This document shows, one piece after another, positions 18,324-27,410 of a DNA stretch of 49,450 nucleotides; positions within the stretch are counted from its first letter, which is position 1; the number at the start of each line of letters is the position of its first letter. The notes beneath the pieces were generated by a model. That model did not search any database. It was not told where the DNA came from and worked only from the letters and a program-made list of their open reading frames with translations. Both the position numbers and the translations under genes were made by a program. Source of the stretch: an uncultured SAR86 cluster bacterium (GTDB lineage: Bacteria; Pseudomonadota; Gammaproteobacteria; Magnimaribacterales; D2472); contig CACBQK010000007.1 in assembly GCA_902541365.1 (NCBI GenBank), positions 1 to 49,450 of the forward strand, in the 5' to 3' direction.

Positions 18324-21300
18324 TTATTGTGGGTTAATTTGAAGCTGCTCCCTTTTTTCTAAAAATTTTTTTATCTTTGGAGGGATTGATAATGCTGCAG
18401 GAGTAAATATTAAAGTAAGCAAAGTACTAAAACTCAGACCAAAAACAATTGATTGGGCAAGATTCGACCACCAGTCGACAACTCTACTTCCAACTGAAAT
18501 ATCTCTTCCAATAATGTCTACACTTAAACCAAGAGCTAGTGGAAGAAGTCCAAGAATTGTTGTGGTTGTGGTTAGAAGGATAGGTCTCAATCTTTGCATG
18601 CATGCTATTTTGATAATCTTAGTAATTTCTTCATGAGGCATATCACTTTTAAGTCTGTTGTATGTATCAATTAAAACAATATTGTTATTAACAACGATAC
18701 CTGCAAGAGTAACTATTGAAATTCCAGTCATTGTTGAGCTGAACGGCTTATTAGTAATTAGAAGTCCTAATAGAACTCCAACAAAAGACATAACAACGGC
18801 AGACAAGATTAAGAGAGACTGATAGAAGCTATTAAACTGAGTAAGTAACATCAATAGCATTACAAAAATTGCTGTACCTCCAGCAACTCCTAAAAATTCA
18901 TTAACTTCTTCAGTTTCTTCAGCTTGACCCTGAAAGCCATATTTTATATCGCCACCAAAATCCTGGACAGAAAGCCAACTATCAAGTTCTTCCACTTTGT
19001 CATTGACTAGAACTCCTGGAGCATTTGAGGCATAAATTTCATGATAAAAATATCCATTTCTTCGAGAAACATTCTCTTTGTATTGTTGAGGCTTCAGAGA
19101 GATAAAACTACTTACGGGAACTAATCCATTTGGTGTTTGCACCTTAAGATTATTTATTCCAGTTATTGTTCTATCCTGAGGCTGGAATCTTGCTCTTATT
19201 TCAATTGCATCTTTTGAGTCATCTGGAGTGAATTCCCCAACCTTAAATCCTGAAGTGAGCATCTGAACAAGCGCACCTACATTAAAAACACTTACCCCCA
19301 ACTGAGCAGCTTTTTGATTATCAACTTCAACACTCCACTCTACAGCTGGATAAGCCCTAGATGAAAAAATATTAGTTATGCCATTTACTTCAGAGCGCAT
19401 ATGATTCTCAATTTCTTTAGCAGCATAAGTAACACTTTCTTCAGTATCTCCATAAATACCCAGCATTATTGGAGCACCAAATTGAGGGCCTCCCATATCA
19501 GGCTCAGCCTCAACAACAACACCAGGAATATCTTGCGTTACTTTGGTAATTAGACCGATTGATTCGAGCCCGCTAATTTCCCTTTCTGATGGTGGAACAA
19601 CCTCAACAAAACCACTTCCAATCTTATCGCTTCCAGAGTCAAACCAATCTGCACCAGCTTTTAAATAAATACTCTTTAATTCAACAATTTCTAATAATCT
19701 TTCTTCAATGGATTCAATAATTTCTTTTTTCTCAAGAGCAGAAAAATTACCTCTTCCACGAATAGATATTTTTGCCTCAAGCGGATCAATAGTTGCAAAG
19801 TATTCAGTTCCTTTTCCATAAAAGTTATATGTTGTAACAATGAGCGCAATAACTGAAATACAGGCAACCATAGTCTCTATTGGATTTTTAATAAAGAACT
19901 TTATTTTCTTTGAGTAGAACTCTGAAATCGTATCAAAAACAATTTGACCAGTTTTATCTACTGAATCTTTTGAGCTTAATACTGATTTTTGCTGACCAAA
20001 GTATGTCCCAATTACTGGAGTAATTATCATTGCATAGAAAAATGAAGCACAAAGTACAAAGAAAACTGTCATTGGGAGATATTTCATAAATTGTCCAGTG
20101 TATCCAGGCCAGAATATTAACGGAATAAATGCAGCTAAAGTTGTGCCAGTTGAGGCAAGAATTGGATAAAACATTCTTTTGGCACCCAGTCTATAGGCTT
20201 CAAATCTTGATAAGCCCTCACTAATTTTTCTATCAGCATATTCTGTAACCACTATTGAGCCATCAATAAGCATCCCCATTGACAACAACAAACCAAACAT
20301 CACCAAGAAATTTAATTCATAGCCCATACTAACTAGGACTATAAAGGTGAATAAAAAGCAAAATGGAATAGATAGACCAACCAGTAGCCCAACTCTTAAC
20401 CCCATTGAAGCTACAACCACAATCATAATTAAAATGATTGCACCCAAAATATTCCCTTCAAGCTCTGAAACCATTTGCTCAGTAATAACAGTTTCATCAT
20501 CTGTAATCAGAATATCCAAGTTTGGCGGAAGGCTTTTTTTAAGATCTTCTAGGACGCCAGTAATAGAACTTTTTGTATCAAGAGCATTTGCTCCATCTCT
20601 GAGGAATATGTCTAATGCAACAGTATCTTTTCCATTGATTCGAGCATACTCATTGAAATCTTTAAATGTTCTTTTTACAGTAGCAATGTCTCCAAAGGTT
20701 ACAACCGCATCTTTTGTAACCTTAACCGGAATACTATAAACATCTCTTGGTGTTTCCAGAACGCTTGGTACTTCAACATTAAAACTTCCCAGACCTGTGT
20801 CCTGTCTTCCCCCCGGGATAACAATATTATTGTTACTTATAGAATTATAAAGATCATCAAGAGTTACCCCATAGGCTTCCATCTTGGATTTATCAATCAC
20901 TCCTTCTAAAACTTCATCTGGTGCTGCAACAAGATTTGCTTCATAAATCCCATCAATTGATTCAAGCATATCTTTCATTTCTTCAGCAAAGTAGATTTTT
21001 TGTCTGAGCGAGCCATCTCCTTGGAGACTTATCGTCATTGCTGGGAAACTTCTTTCTGAATATTCCTGTATTTGAGGATCCTCAGCACCTAAAGGAAGTT
21101 CTGATTTAACTTCTTCTATCGCCTGTTGAATATCGATTATAGCCTCATTCATATCCTGTTGGATTTCAAATTCAACTATCATTCTAGTTATACCAAGAGT
21201 GCTATATGAGCTTATATTTTTAACACCTTGAACACTTCGTAAATTATTCTCAAGCGGTCTAGCAATCAAGCGCGAGCCATCTTCTGGAGAAGCTCCCTCA

Positions 21301-21455
21301 AGAAAAACTGAGACACTTATAAATGGAAGCTGAATATTTGGGCTTGATGAAACTTGTATTTCTTGCCTAGCATATGATCCAGCCAAAAGGACAAGAACGG
21401 CAATTACGATAGTGGTTTTAGCTTTTGAAAGAGCAAAGTCTATAATACCGGTCAT
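18324..21455 (-). CDS. RND-family efflux pump permease
   Basis: 1043 aa; AcrB/MexB-like topology, GMLIDGSIVVTEYADRK, duplicated TM block, preceded by an adaptor gene. Confidence 0.93.
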   Translation of the reverse strand: MTGIIDFALSKAKTTIVIAVLVLLAGSYARQEIQVSSSPNIQLPFISVSVFLEGASPEDGSRLIARPLENNLRSVQGVKNISSYSTLGITRMIVEFEIQQDMNEAIIDIQQAIEEVKSELPLGAEDPQIQEYSERSFPAMTISLQGDGSLRQKIYFAEEMKDMLESIDGIYEANLVAAPDEVLEGVIDKSKMEAYGVTLDDLYNSISNNNIVIPGGRQDTGLGSFNVEVPSVLETPRDVYSIPVKVTKDAVVTFGDIATVKRTFKDFNEYARINGKDTVALDIFLRDGANALDTKSSITGVLEDLKKSLPPNLDILITDDETVITEQMVSELEGNILGAIILIMIVVVASMGLRVGLLVGLSIPFCFLFTFIVLVSMGYELNFLVMFGLLLSMGMLIDGSIVVTEYADRKISEGLSRFEAYRLGAKRMFYPILASTGTTLAAFIPLIFWPGYTGQFMKYLPMTVFFVLCASFFYAMIITPVIGTYFGQQKSVLSSKDSVDKTGQIVFDTISEFYSKKIKFFIKNPIETMVACISVIALIVTTYNFYGKGTEYFATIDPLEAKISIRGRGNFSALEKKEIIESIEERLLEIVELKSIYLKAGADWFDSGSDKIGSGFVEVVPPSEREISGLESIGLITKVTQDIPGVVVEAEPDMGGPQFGAPIMLGIYGDTEESVTYAAKEIENHMRSEVNGITNIFSSRAYPAVEWSVEVDNQKAAQLGVSVFNVGALVQMLTSGFKVGEFTPDDSKDAIEIRARFQPQDRTITGINNLKVQTPNGLVPVSSFISLKPQQYKENVSRRNGYFYHEIYASNAPGVLVNDKVEELDSWLSVQDFGGDIKYGFQGQAEETEEVNEFLGVAGGTAIFVMLLMLLTQFNSFYQSLLILSAVVMSFVGVLLGLLITNKPFSSTMTGISIVTLAGIVVNNNIVLIDTYNRLKSDMPHEEITKIIKIACMQRLRPILLTTTTTILGLLPLALGLSVDIIGRDISVGSRVVDWWSNLAQSIVFGLSFSTLLTLIFTPAALSIPPKIKKFLEKREQLQINPQ

Positions 21456-21456
21456 G

Positions 21457-22332
21457 CTAATTTGATTTGCTATCTAATATCATTTGACCGTCTTCAACAA
21501 ATCCATGCCCTTTAACAACCAAATCAACTGTTCCAGGAATACCAGAAATCCATAATCCCTCTTCAAGATCTTCAACAATATATATTGGAACAAACCTAAT
21601 AATATTTTCAGAATCTAGAACTTTTACTCCGATATTTCCTGAATCGTCAAGATCAAGAATCGATGGTGAAATCTTATGAGACAAAATTGCATCAGTTTGT
21701 ATAGTAATTGTAGAGGTAACTCCATCTTTTATAGCCCCCAAAGGATTACTAATCTCGCTCTCAACCCTGAATGTTTTTGTTTGAGGTGAAGCACTTTTAG
21801 AGACGAATGAGAGTTTTCCCTCAATTTTTTCCCCTGTAATCAATTCGATTAAGACTTTTTGGCCAACTTTTACATCGGCGATCCTTATTTCTGGGATTTC
21901 GGCAATAAACTTAATTGGATCTAAATCAATGATAGTTGCACAAACTTGACCTCTATCAAGAAAATTTCCAGGCTTTACTATAGATTCGATATAGCCACTA
22001 AAAGGAGATTTAACTTCAGTTCTATTAAGTTCAACAATGCCCAGTTTACAAAGAAGAGAATCCTTTTTTACAAAATCTCCTTCCTTTGCTCCAATCTCTA
22101 CAACTTCTCCAGTTGTTTTTGCTTTTACAGCAACTCTTCTTTCGGAGTTACTTGTAGCTTTGAGTTTAATTGATGGACTAAACATGGTGGGAGTGCTTTT
22201 TCTTATTTCTATGGAAGCAGCATTATTATCTTCTACAAGAGTTGGCCCTTTTTCTTCTACAAATATTCCCGAAAGCATCCAGAAGATGATCGGGATGATT
22301 ATGTATAGGGAAATTCTAACGTTTTGATTCAT
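21457..22332 (-). CDS. RND efflux periplasmic adaptor subunit
   Basis: 291 aa; N-terminal TM, lipoyl-like KTTGEVVEIGAKEGDFVKKDSLLC ... VKSPFSGYIESIVKPGNFLDRGQ. Confidence 0.9.
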   Translation of the reverse strand: MNQNVRISLYIIIPIIFWMLSGIFVEEKGPTLVEDNNAASIEIRKSTPTMFSPSIKLKATSNSERRVAVKAKTTGEVVEIGAKEGDFVKKDSLLCKLGIVELNRTEVKSPFSGYIESIVKPGNFLDRGQVCATIIDLDPIKFIAEIPEIRIADVKVGQKVLIELITGEKIEGKLSFVSKSASPQTKTFRVESEISNPLGAIKDGVTSTITIQTDAILSHKISPSILDLDDSGNIGVKVLDSENIIRFVPIYIVEDLEEGLWISGIPGTVDLVVKGHGFVEDGQMILDSKSN

Positions 22333-22358
22333 AAATTTACTTCTTCACACCTTGTGGT

Positions 22359-22781
22359 CTAGATTTGGTGTTTTTTTCTCAGTTTTTCAAGAGTATCGAG
22401 ATCAAATCTATCAAAATCCTCATCCGAATAATCATTTAGTTCCTGAAAATCTGATAGCTTTGCTTCTTCACAACATTTTATGAAGTCAGATAATGTTGGT
22501 AAAAAGTCATTCTTGGCCACAACTTTAAGTATTGCGTCCTTGATATGGTGATTTTCAAATCTTTTTAGACTCATAGCCCAAAGCTTTTTGCCTTCTTTTA
22601 GCCTCTCATCATCACCAAAGACTTTATAGAACTGATAATGATAGGACATTTCAAGTTTCAGGAATAAATCATCAATAAGATTTATGAAATCTTGATCAAG
22701 CTTTTTTTTACTCGATTTCTTCTGCCCAAGACTGGTCACTTTTTCTTTCTTTGAATGTTTTGGTGAATTTTCCTGGCTCAT
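22359..22781 (-). CDS. Lambda P-like replication protein (putative helicase-loader family)
   Basis: ORF track start 22802 is TTG; ATG at 22781 preferred. KKLWAMSLKRFENHHIKDAILKVVAKNDFLPTLSDFIKCCEEA resembles the W...I..A...P.SLPEF...C core of phage replication protein P. Confidence 0.6.
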   Translation of the reverse strand: MSQENSPKHSKKEKVTSLGQKKSSKKKLDQDFINLIDDLFLKLEMSYHYQFYKVFGDDERLKEGKKLWAMSLKRFENHHIKDAILKVVAKNDFLPTLSDFIKCCEEAKLSDFQELNDYSDEDFDRFDLDTLEKLRKKHQI

Positions 22782-23472
22782 TTTTACTATTATAACTCCC
22801 AATCTCTTTTCTTTTCACAAAATCAACAAATTTAACGTTCCATGTTTTTAATGCAGCTCCATTATCCTTCCAAAAAAGAATAAATTCACTCAGGTAGCTC
22901 AGAGCAGTATCTTTTTTAATTTCTGATAACTCAAGGATATCAAGAGCTGAACTACTTGGTATCCAATCGTCAGCCATAGTATGAGGCATGCCTTTATTTT
23001 TTGAATTGAATTGCACCCATTCTTTTCTTATGTAGTTTATAAAAACAGAGTTCCAATTATCTTTTTGTACCCTCTTTTCTTTCCAATAAATCCTGAATTC
23101 TTTAAGCTTTAAAGAAGCAAAATCTAAGTCAATTCCACCAAGCTCAAGAACCTCAATAGCCTCTCTTGAAGGCTCCCAGTCAGAATCTAATATATTTGAT
23201 TTATCTGATTTGGATCTTTGCGGCAACTTTAGCTTATCCTTACTGTATTTATTAGACTTAATTTTAATCAATCCGAGGCTGGCAATCTTTTCAATGCTGC
23301 TAACTATTTTTCTCTCTTCCATAAAAGAGAATTTCTCTAAAATAATTTCTGCAATATCTTCTATCGAACTTGATGAAATCTTATTGTCTTCAATGAATTT
23401 AAGAATAACTGCAGCTTCTACACCAATTGTATCAGCAACATCTTTTGAAAAAGAAAGATTATCTGACTCCAC
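22708..23472 (-). CDS. Tandem DnaT-like ssDNA-binding-domain protein with N-terminal winged-helix-like region
   Basis: 254 aa, GTG start; two DnaT-type repeats: DSDWEPSREAIEVLELGGIDLDFASLKLKEFRIYWKEKRVQKDNWNSVFINYIRKEW and ADDWIPSSSALDILELSEIKKDTALSYLSEFILFWKDNGAALKTWNVKFVDFVKRK. Confidence 0.72.
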   Translation of the reverse strand: MESDNLSFSKDVADTIGVEAAVILKFIEDNKISSSSIEDIAEIILEKFSFMEERKIVSSIEKIASLGLIKIKSNKYSKDKLKLPQRSKSDKSNILDSDWEPSREAIEVLELGGIDLDFASLKLKEFRIYWKEKRVQKDNWNSVFINYIRKEWVQFNSKNKGMPHTMADDWIPSSSALDILELSEIKKDTALSYLSEFILFWKDNGAALKTWNVKFVDFVKRKEIGSYNSKNEPGKFTKTFKERKSDQSWAEEIE

Positions 23473-24525
23473 CTAGCTCTTTGATCTCCTTGCTTGAACA
23501 GCCGAGGAGAGCTCTGAAAGACATTGTTTTGTATCTTCGAAGTGAATGCATGCATCTGTAACACTTTGTCCATATTCCAAATCTTCACCAATCTTCTGAT
23601 TACCTTCTCGTAAGTGACTTTCTATCATTACTCCTCTAATTTCATTCATACCATCAGATATTTGCTTAGATACAACTCCGATATTCTCAAGCTGTCTTTT
23701 AAAGACTTTTTGACTATTACCATGGCTCACATCAATCATGATTGAGTCATTTGCTTTCGCTTCATTGAGCGCATCAATAGTTTCTCTTATATCATCTGGA
23801 TAAAGGTTTGGTTTGGTTCCACCTCTGAGAATGATATGTGTATCTGAGTTTCCAGATGTCTTATATATAGAAACCATTCCTTCTTTAGTATTAGAAAAAA
23901 ATACATGTGAATGATTTGAAGCTTTCATACCATAAATAGCTGGATTTAAATCGCCCGTCGTTCCATTTTTAAAGCCGATTGGACATGAAAGTCCTGATGC
24001 CAACTCTCGATGAATCTGACTTTCAGCAGTTCTTGCTCCAATGGCACCCCATGAAATAAGATCAGCGACAAACTGAGGAGAAATCGGATCAAGAAACTCT
24101 GTGCCAACAGGAAGTCCAAGCTGAGAAATCTTATGAAGTATAGATCTTGCAAGAAAAAGCCCTTTATTTGCATCAAAAGTATTATCCATATCTGGGTCAT
24201 TAATAAGACCTTTCCAGCCAATGCTTGTTCTTGGTTTTTCAAAATAGACTCTCATAATCAAAAGAATATCTTCTTCATATTTTTTCTTTTCATCAATTAA
24301 AAGTTTTGCATATTCTTCAGCCGAATCCGGATCATGAATTGAGCAGGGACCAACTACAGCTATTAATCTGTCGTCTTTACCATGCAGTATTTGACTTACC
24401 TCATTTCTAGTTCCATATACTAGTTTAGATATCTCATCAGTTAGAGGATATTTTGAGATCACATCATTAGGAGTAACTAAATCTACTTTGTCAATTATTC
24501 GGGTATTGTCAGTTGAGTAATTCAT
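23473..24525 (-). CDS. aroG: 3-deoxy-7-phosphoheptulonate synthase (class I, AroG/F/H type)
   Basis: 350 aa; VVGPCSIHD, MRVYFEKPRTSIGWKGLINDP, GARTAESQIHRELASGLSCPIGFKNGT. Confidence 0.95.
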   Translation of the reverse strand: MNYSTDNTRIIDKVDLVTPNDVISKYPLTDEISKLVYGTRNEVSQILHGKDDRLIAVVGPCSIHDPDSAEEYAKLLIDEKKKYEEDILLIMRVYFEKPRTSIGWKGLINDPDMDNTFDANKGLFLARSILHKISQLGLPVGTEFLDPISPQFVADLISWGAIGARTAESQIHRELASGLSCPIGFKNGTTGDLNPAIYGMKASNHSHVFFSNTKEGMVSIYKTSGNSDTHIILRGGTKPNLYPDDIRETIDALNEAKANDSIMIDVSHGNSQKVFKRQLENIGVVSKQISDGMNEIRGVMIESHLREGNQKIGEDLEYGQSVTDACIHFEDTKQCLSELSSAVQARRSKS

Positions 24526-24655
24526 CTTTTAATCACTTATTAAATTAGGTTTACAAATATAACTATGATGCAAATCAATTGAAAGCTATATATTAAATAT
24601 TTAGATTTATTTTTTTTTAGCCCAATCATGCTTAAAAAACCGTTTTTTTGTATAA

Positions 24656-24671
24656 ACACAATATGTTGTAT
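24656..24671. promoter_or_regulatory. Imperfect dyad ACACAATATGTTGTAT (candidate operator; loosely NrdR-box-like)
   Basis: Read directly in the aroG-scpA divergent intergenic region; 16-bp imperfect inverted repeat. Confidence 0.3.
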
Positions 24672-24689
24672 TTAAGACTTTCCACAATT

Positions 24690-24703
24690 ACACTATGTAG
24701 TGT
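24690..24703. promoter_or_regulatory. Perfect dyad ACACTA-TG-TAGTGT just upstream of the probable scpA ATG
   Basis: 6-bp perfect inverted repeat with a 2-nt spacer; centre about 33 bp from the preceding dyad. Confidence 0.4.
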
Positions 24704-24705
24704 TT

Positions 24706-25509
24706 ATGAGCACTTTCCAACCTAAACAAAGCGAGTTAGGCATTGTTAATGGCGTTCCATTGCCAGAAATGCCAGAAGACCTTTTTATTCCTCCGCAAGC
24801 TTTAGAGATTTGTCTAGAAACTTTTACTGGCCCAATGGACTTGCTGCTATACCTCATAAAAAAACAAAATATAAATATCCTAGATCTGGAAGTATCTAAA
24901 ATTACCGATCAATACATAGATTATATAAATCTTATGGATTCTTTAAACTTTGAGCTTGCTGCAGAATACTTGGTAATGGCTGCTACGTTGGCTGAAATTA
25001 AATCTAGAATGCTTCTGCCGAAAGTCGAAGAGGAAGATGATGAAACTGATCCAAGGCTGGATTTAATAAGAAGGCTTCAGGAATACCAAGTTTTTAAGAC
25101 TGTTTCAGAAGAGCTTGCAAATATGGATAGAGTAAATAGAGACTTTTACCTAGCGAGCGTCGGTATGCCTAAAGTTGAAAAAAAGACAAATGTAATTGAC
25201 TTTAACGCTGCAAGGCTCAAGTCAAGTATGGTTGAGGTTTTATCAAGACCTAAACTAGATAAAAGCCATCAGATAGCTTTCGAAGAGCTCTCAACGCAGG
25301 ATAGAATTAAGCTTATATTATCAATTCTTTCAAAAAAGAATCTAATTGGTTTTTATAAGACCCTTCAAAAATCAGAAGGCAAAATTGGAGTAGTAGTTTC
25401 ATTCTTAGCTTCGCTTGAGCTTGCTAAAGATGGATGTGTAGACTTAATCCAAAATAACAATGAAGAAATTTATATCAAATCAAAAGTACTAAATGCAGTA
25501 AATGAATAA
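24706..25509 (+). CDS. scpA: Segregation and condensation protein A
   Basis: FTGPMDLLLYLIKKQNINILDLEVSKITDQYIDYI; ORF track start is GTG 24700, but ATG 24706 does not overlap the dyad fully. Confidence 0.95.
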   Translation: MSTFQPKQSELGIVNGVPLPEMPEDLFIPPQALEICLETFTGPMDLLLYLIKKQNINILDLEVSKITDQYIDYINLMDSLNFELAAEYLVMAATLAEIKSRMLLPKVEEEDDETDPRLDLIRRLQEYQVFKTVSEELANMDRVNRDFYLASVGMPKVEKKTNVIDFNAARLKSSMVEVLSRPKLDKSHQIAFEELSTQDRIKLILSILSKKNLIGFYKTLQKSEGKIGVVVSFLASLELAKDGCVDLIQNNNEEIYIKSKVLNAVNE

Positions 25510-26074
25510 GAATATCGAAAATTTTATTGAATCTTTACTATTTGCATCAGGAAGGCCATTGCGACTATCTGAAATTAGGTCAATTCTTGAAAATGAAGGA
25601 ATTAAATCTGATTTGGCTGAAATAAAAGTTGGATTAAATAATCTTGAAGAGAGATATGCAGAATCTTCTTTAGAGTTATCCGAAGTAGCTTCTGGTTTTA
25701 GATTGCAGATTAAAAAAGATTTCACTCATCTTTTATCTTCATTGTGGACAGAGAACAACAGATTATCTAAATCTTTGATGGAAACTATTTCCATAATAGC
25801 CTACAAGCAGCCTGTAACTAGGGGAGAAATTGAGGAAATTAGGGGAGTCCAGGTTAGTACTAACATTATAAGAAATTTGCTTGAAAGAGATTGGGTAAAG
25901 ATTTCAGGATATAAAGAAACACCCGGAAGACCAGCATTGTTGGTAACTACAAAAACCTTTTTGAATGATCTCAATATTAAGAAAATCTCAGACTTGCCGG
26001 CGTTACCTGAAAAAGAACAAATTTCTTCAAAAGAAATCACCGAAACAGCGGAGATTAATCTAGAGGCAAGTTAA
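25502..26074 (+). CDS. scpB: Segregation and condensation protein B
   Basis: 190 aa; IESLLFASGRPL, TISIIAYKQPVTRGEIEEIRGVQ, PGRPALLVTTKTFLNDL. Confidence 0.96.
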   Translation: MNKNIENFIESLLFASGRPLRLSEIRSILENEGIKSDLAEIKVGLNNLEERYAESSLELSEVASGFRLQIKKDFTHLLSSLWTENNRLSKSLMETISIIAYKQPVTRGEIEEIRGVQVSTNIIRNLLERDWVKISGYKETPGRPALLVTTKTFLNDLNIKKISDLPALPEKEQISSKEITETAEINLEAS

Positions 26075-26080
26075 TCACTA

Positions 26081-26809
26081 ATGAAAAAAACTCGGTTGCA
26101 AAAAATACTTGCAAGAGCAGGCTATGGCTCAAGAAGAGGATGTGAAGAGATAATTAGCTCAGGGAAAGTTACTGTAAATGGAGAAATAGCAAAACTTGGT
26201 TGCGTGGTTAACAATGATGATGAAATTAAAATAGGTAGTAAAAAAGTTGAATTTATAGATGTTCAAACCAGACTATTTGTTTTAAATAAACCAACGGGAG
26301 TTATTTGTTCTAAAAAGACTGAAGGTAATTTGAAATCTATATATGATTTAATTCCTAAGATTGATAATGAAAAAAACTTAATGATTGTTGGCAGGCTGGA
26401 TGCAAATTCGTCAGGCTTAATTTTTTTTACTAATGATGGAAAGCTTTCTGAATTTATAGCTCATCCAAGTAATTTATTCGATAGGGAGTATCTCGTCAGA
26501 GCACGAGGCCATTTTGATGAAGAGATTAAAGAGAATATGTTAAGAGGAATAAAGATAGATAATCAGTTGCTAAGATTAAGCGACATTGTTGATGGGGATA
26601 AAACAAATTCAAATAGATGGTATACAGTTTGCCTGCTTACAGGTCGTAACAGAGAAATACGAAAAATTTTTGAGTCTCAAGGGCTTCAAGTAAGCAGACT
26701 TAAGAGAGTAAGGTTTGGACCAATATTTCTTCCAAAAGGATTAAAGGAAGGTGACTGGCAGGAATTAAAATCTAAAGATTTAGAAAAAATATATACCTAT
26801 GGAAAGTGA
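26081..26809 (+). CDS. rluB: 23S rRNA pseudouridine synthase (RluB-type)
   Basis: 242 aa; S4 domain RLQKILARAGYGSRRGCEE, VGRLDANSSGLIFFTNDG, GRNREIRKIFESQGL. Confidence 0.93.
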   Translation: MKKTRLQKILARAGYGSRRGCEEIISSGKVTVNGEIAKLGCVVNNDDEIKIGSKKVEFIDVQTRLFVLNKPTGVICSKKTEGNLKSIYDLIPKIDNEKNLMIVGRLDANSSGLIFFTNDGKLSEFIAHPSNLFDREYLVRARGHFDEEIKENMLRGIKIDNQLLRLSDIVDGDKTNSNRWYTVCLLTGRNREIRKIFESQGLQVSRLKRVRFGPIFLPKGLKEGDWQELKSKDLEKIYTYGK

Positions 26810-27410
26810 ACAGGCGTACAAAGGCCTTCTTATTCTTACTAAGAAATACAAATTTAATGAGCTTCACAGTCACATAAAAAATATTGGCCCACTCAAAATT
26901 AAGCTTTCAAAACTCAAATTTGATCATCATTTATGCAAGATAATTGTAGGACAACAAATCTCGACAAAGGCCGCAGATGCGATCTGGGTAAGAGTAGAAA
27001 AAATCTTAAAGGGAAAGCTACCTAAGAAACCAACTAATAATCTTCAAAAAAAATTAAAGGATGCTGGCCTTTCTGCAAGAAAAGTAGATTATATGATTGG
27101 AATTATCTATAACGATGAAATTAGAGGCTCTAACAGAAGAAAATTAAAGACTAAATCAACCGAGGATTTTTCAAAGCTTCTCCTGTCTATTAAGGGAATT
27201 GGTAAGTGGACCGTTGATATGTCGAGAATCTTTTATTTAGGAGATTCTGATGTGATGCCCTTAACGGATCTAGGAATTATATATGCTCACAAGATTGCAT
27301 TTCCAAAGAAAAAAATAGAGGAAAAATTTTATAAACAATTCAGTCCATATAATTCCTATCTAAGCTTATTTATGTGGCGTCTTTTGGAAGATGAAAATCT
27401 GAGTATTTAA
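26799..27410 (+). CDS. DNA-3-methyladenine glycosylase II-like (AlkA family, HhH-GPD)
   Basis: 203 aa; IIVGQQISTKAADAIW, LLSIKGIGKWTVDMSRIF, DVMPLTDLGI (catalytic Asp context). Confidence 0.88.
   Translation: MESEQAYKGLLILTKKYKFNELHSHIKNIGPLKIKLSKLKFDHHLCKIIVGQQISTKAADAIWVRVEKILKGKLPKKPTNNLQKKLKDAGLSARKVDYMIGIIYNDEIRGSNRRKLKTKSTEDFSKLLLSIKGIGKWTVDMSRIFYLGDSDVMPLTDLGIIYAHKIAFPKKKIEEKFYKQFSPYNSYLSLFMWRLLEDENLSI

Noticed and set aside
20347-20739. 130-aa ORF antisense to the RND permease
   Set aside because: Fully inside the permease gene, no family motif; codon structure follows the permease frame.
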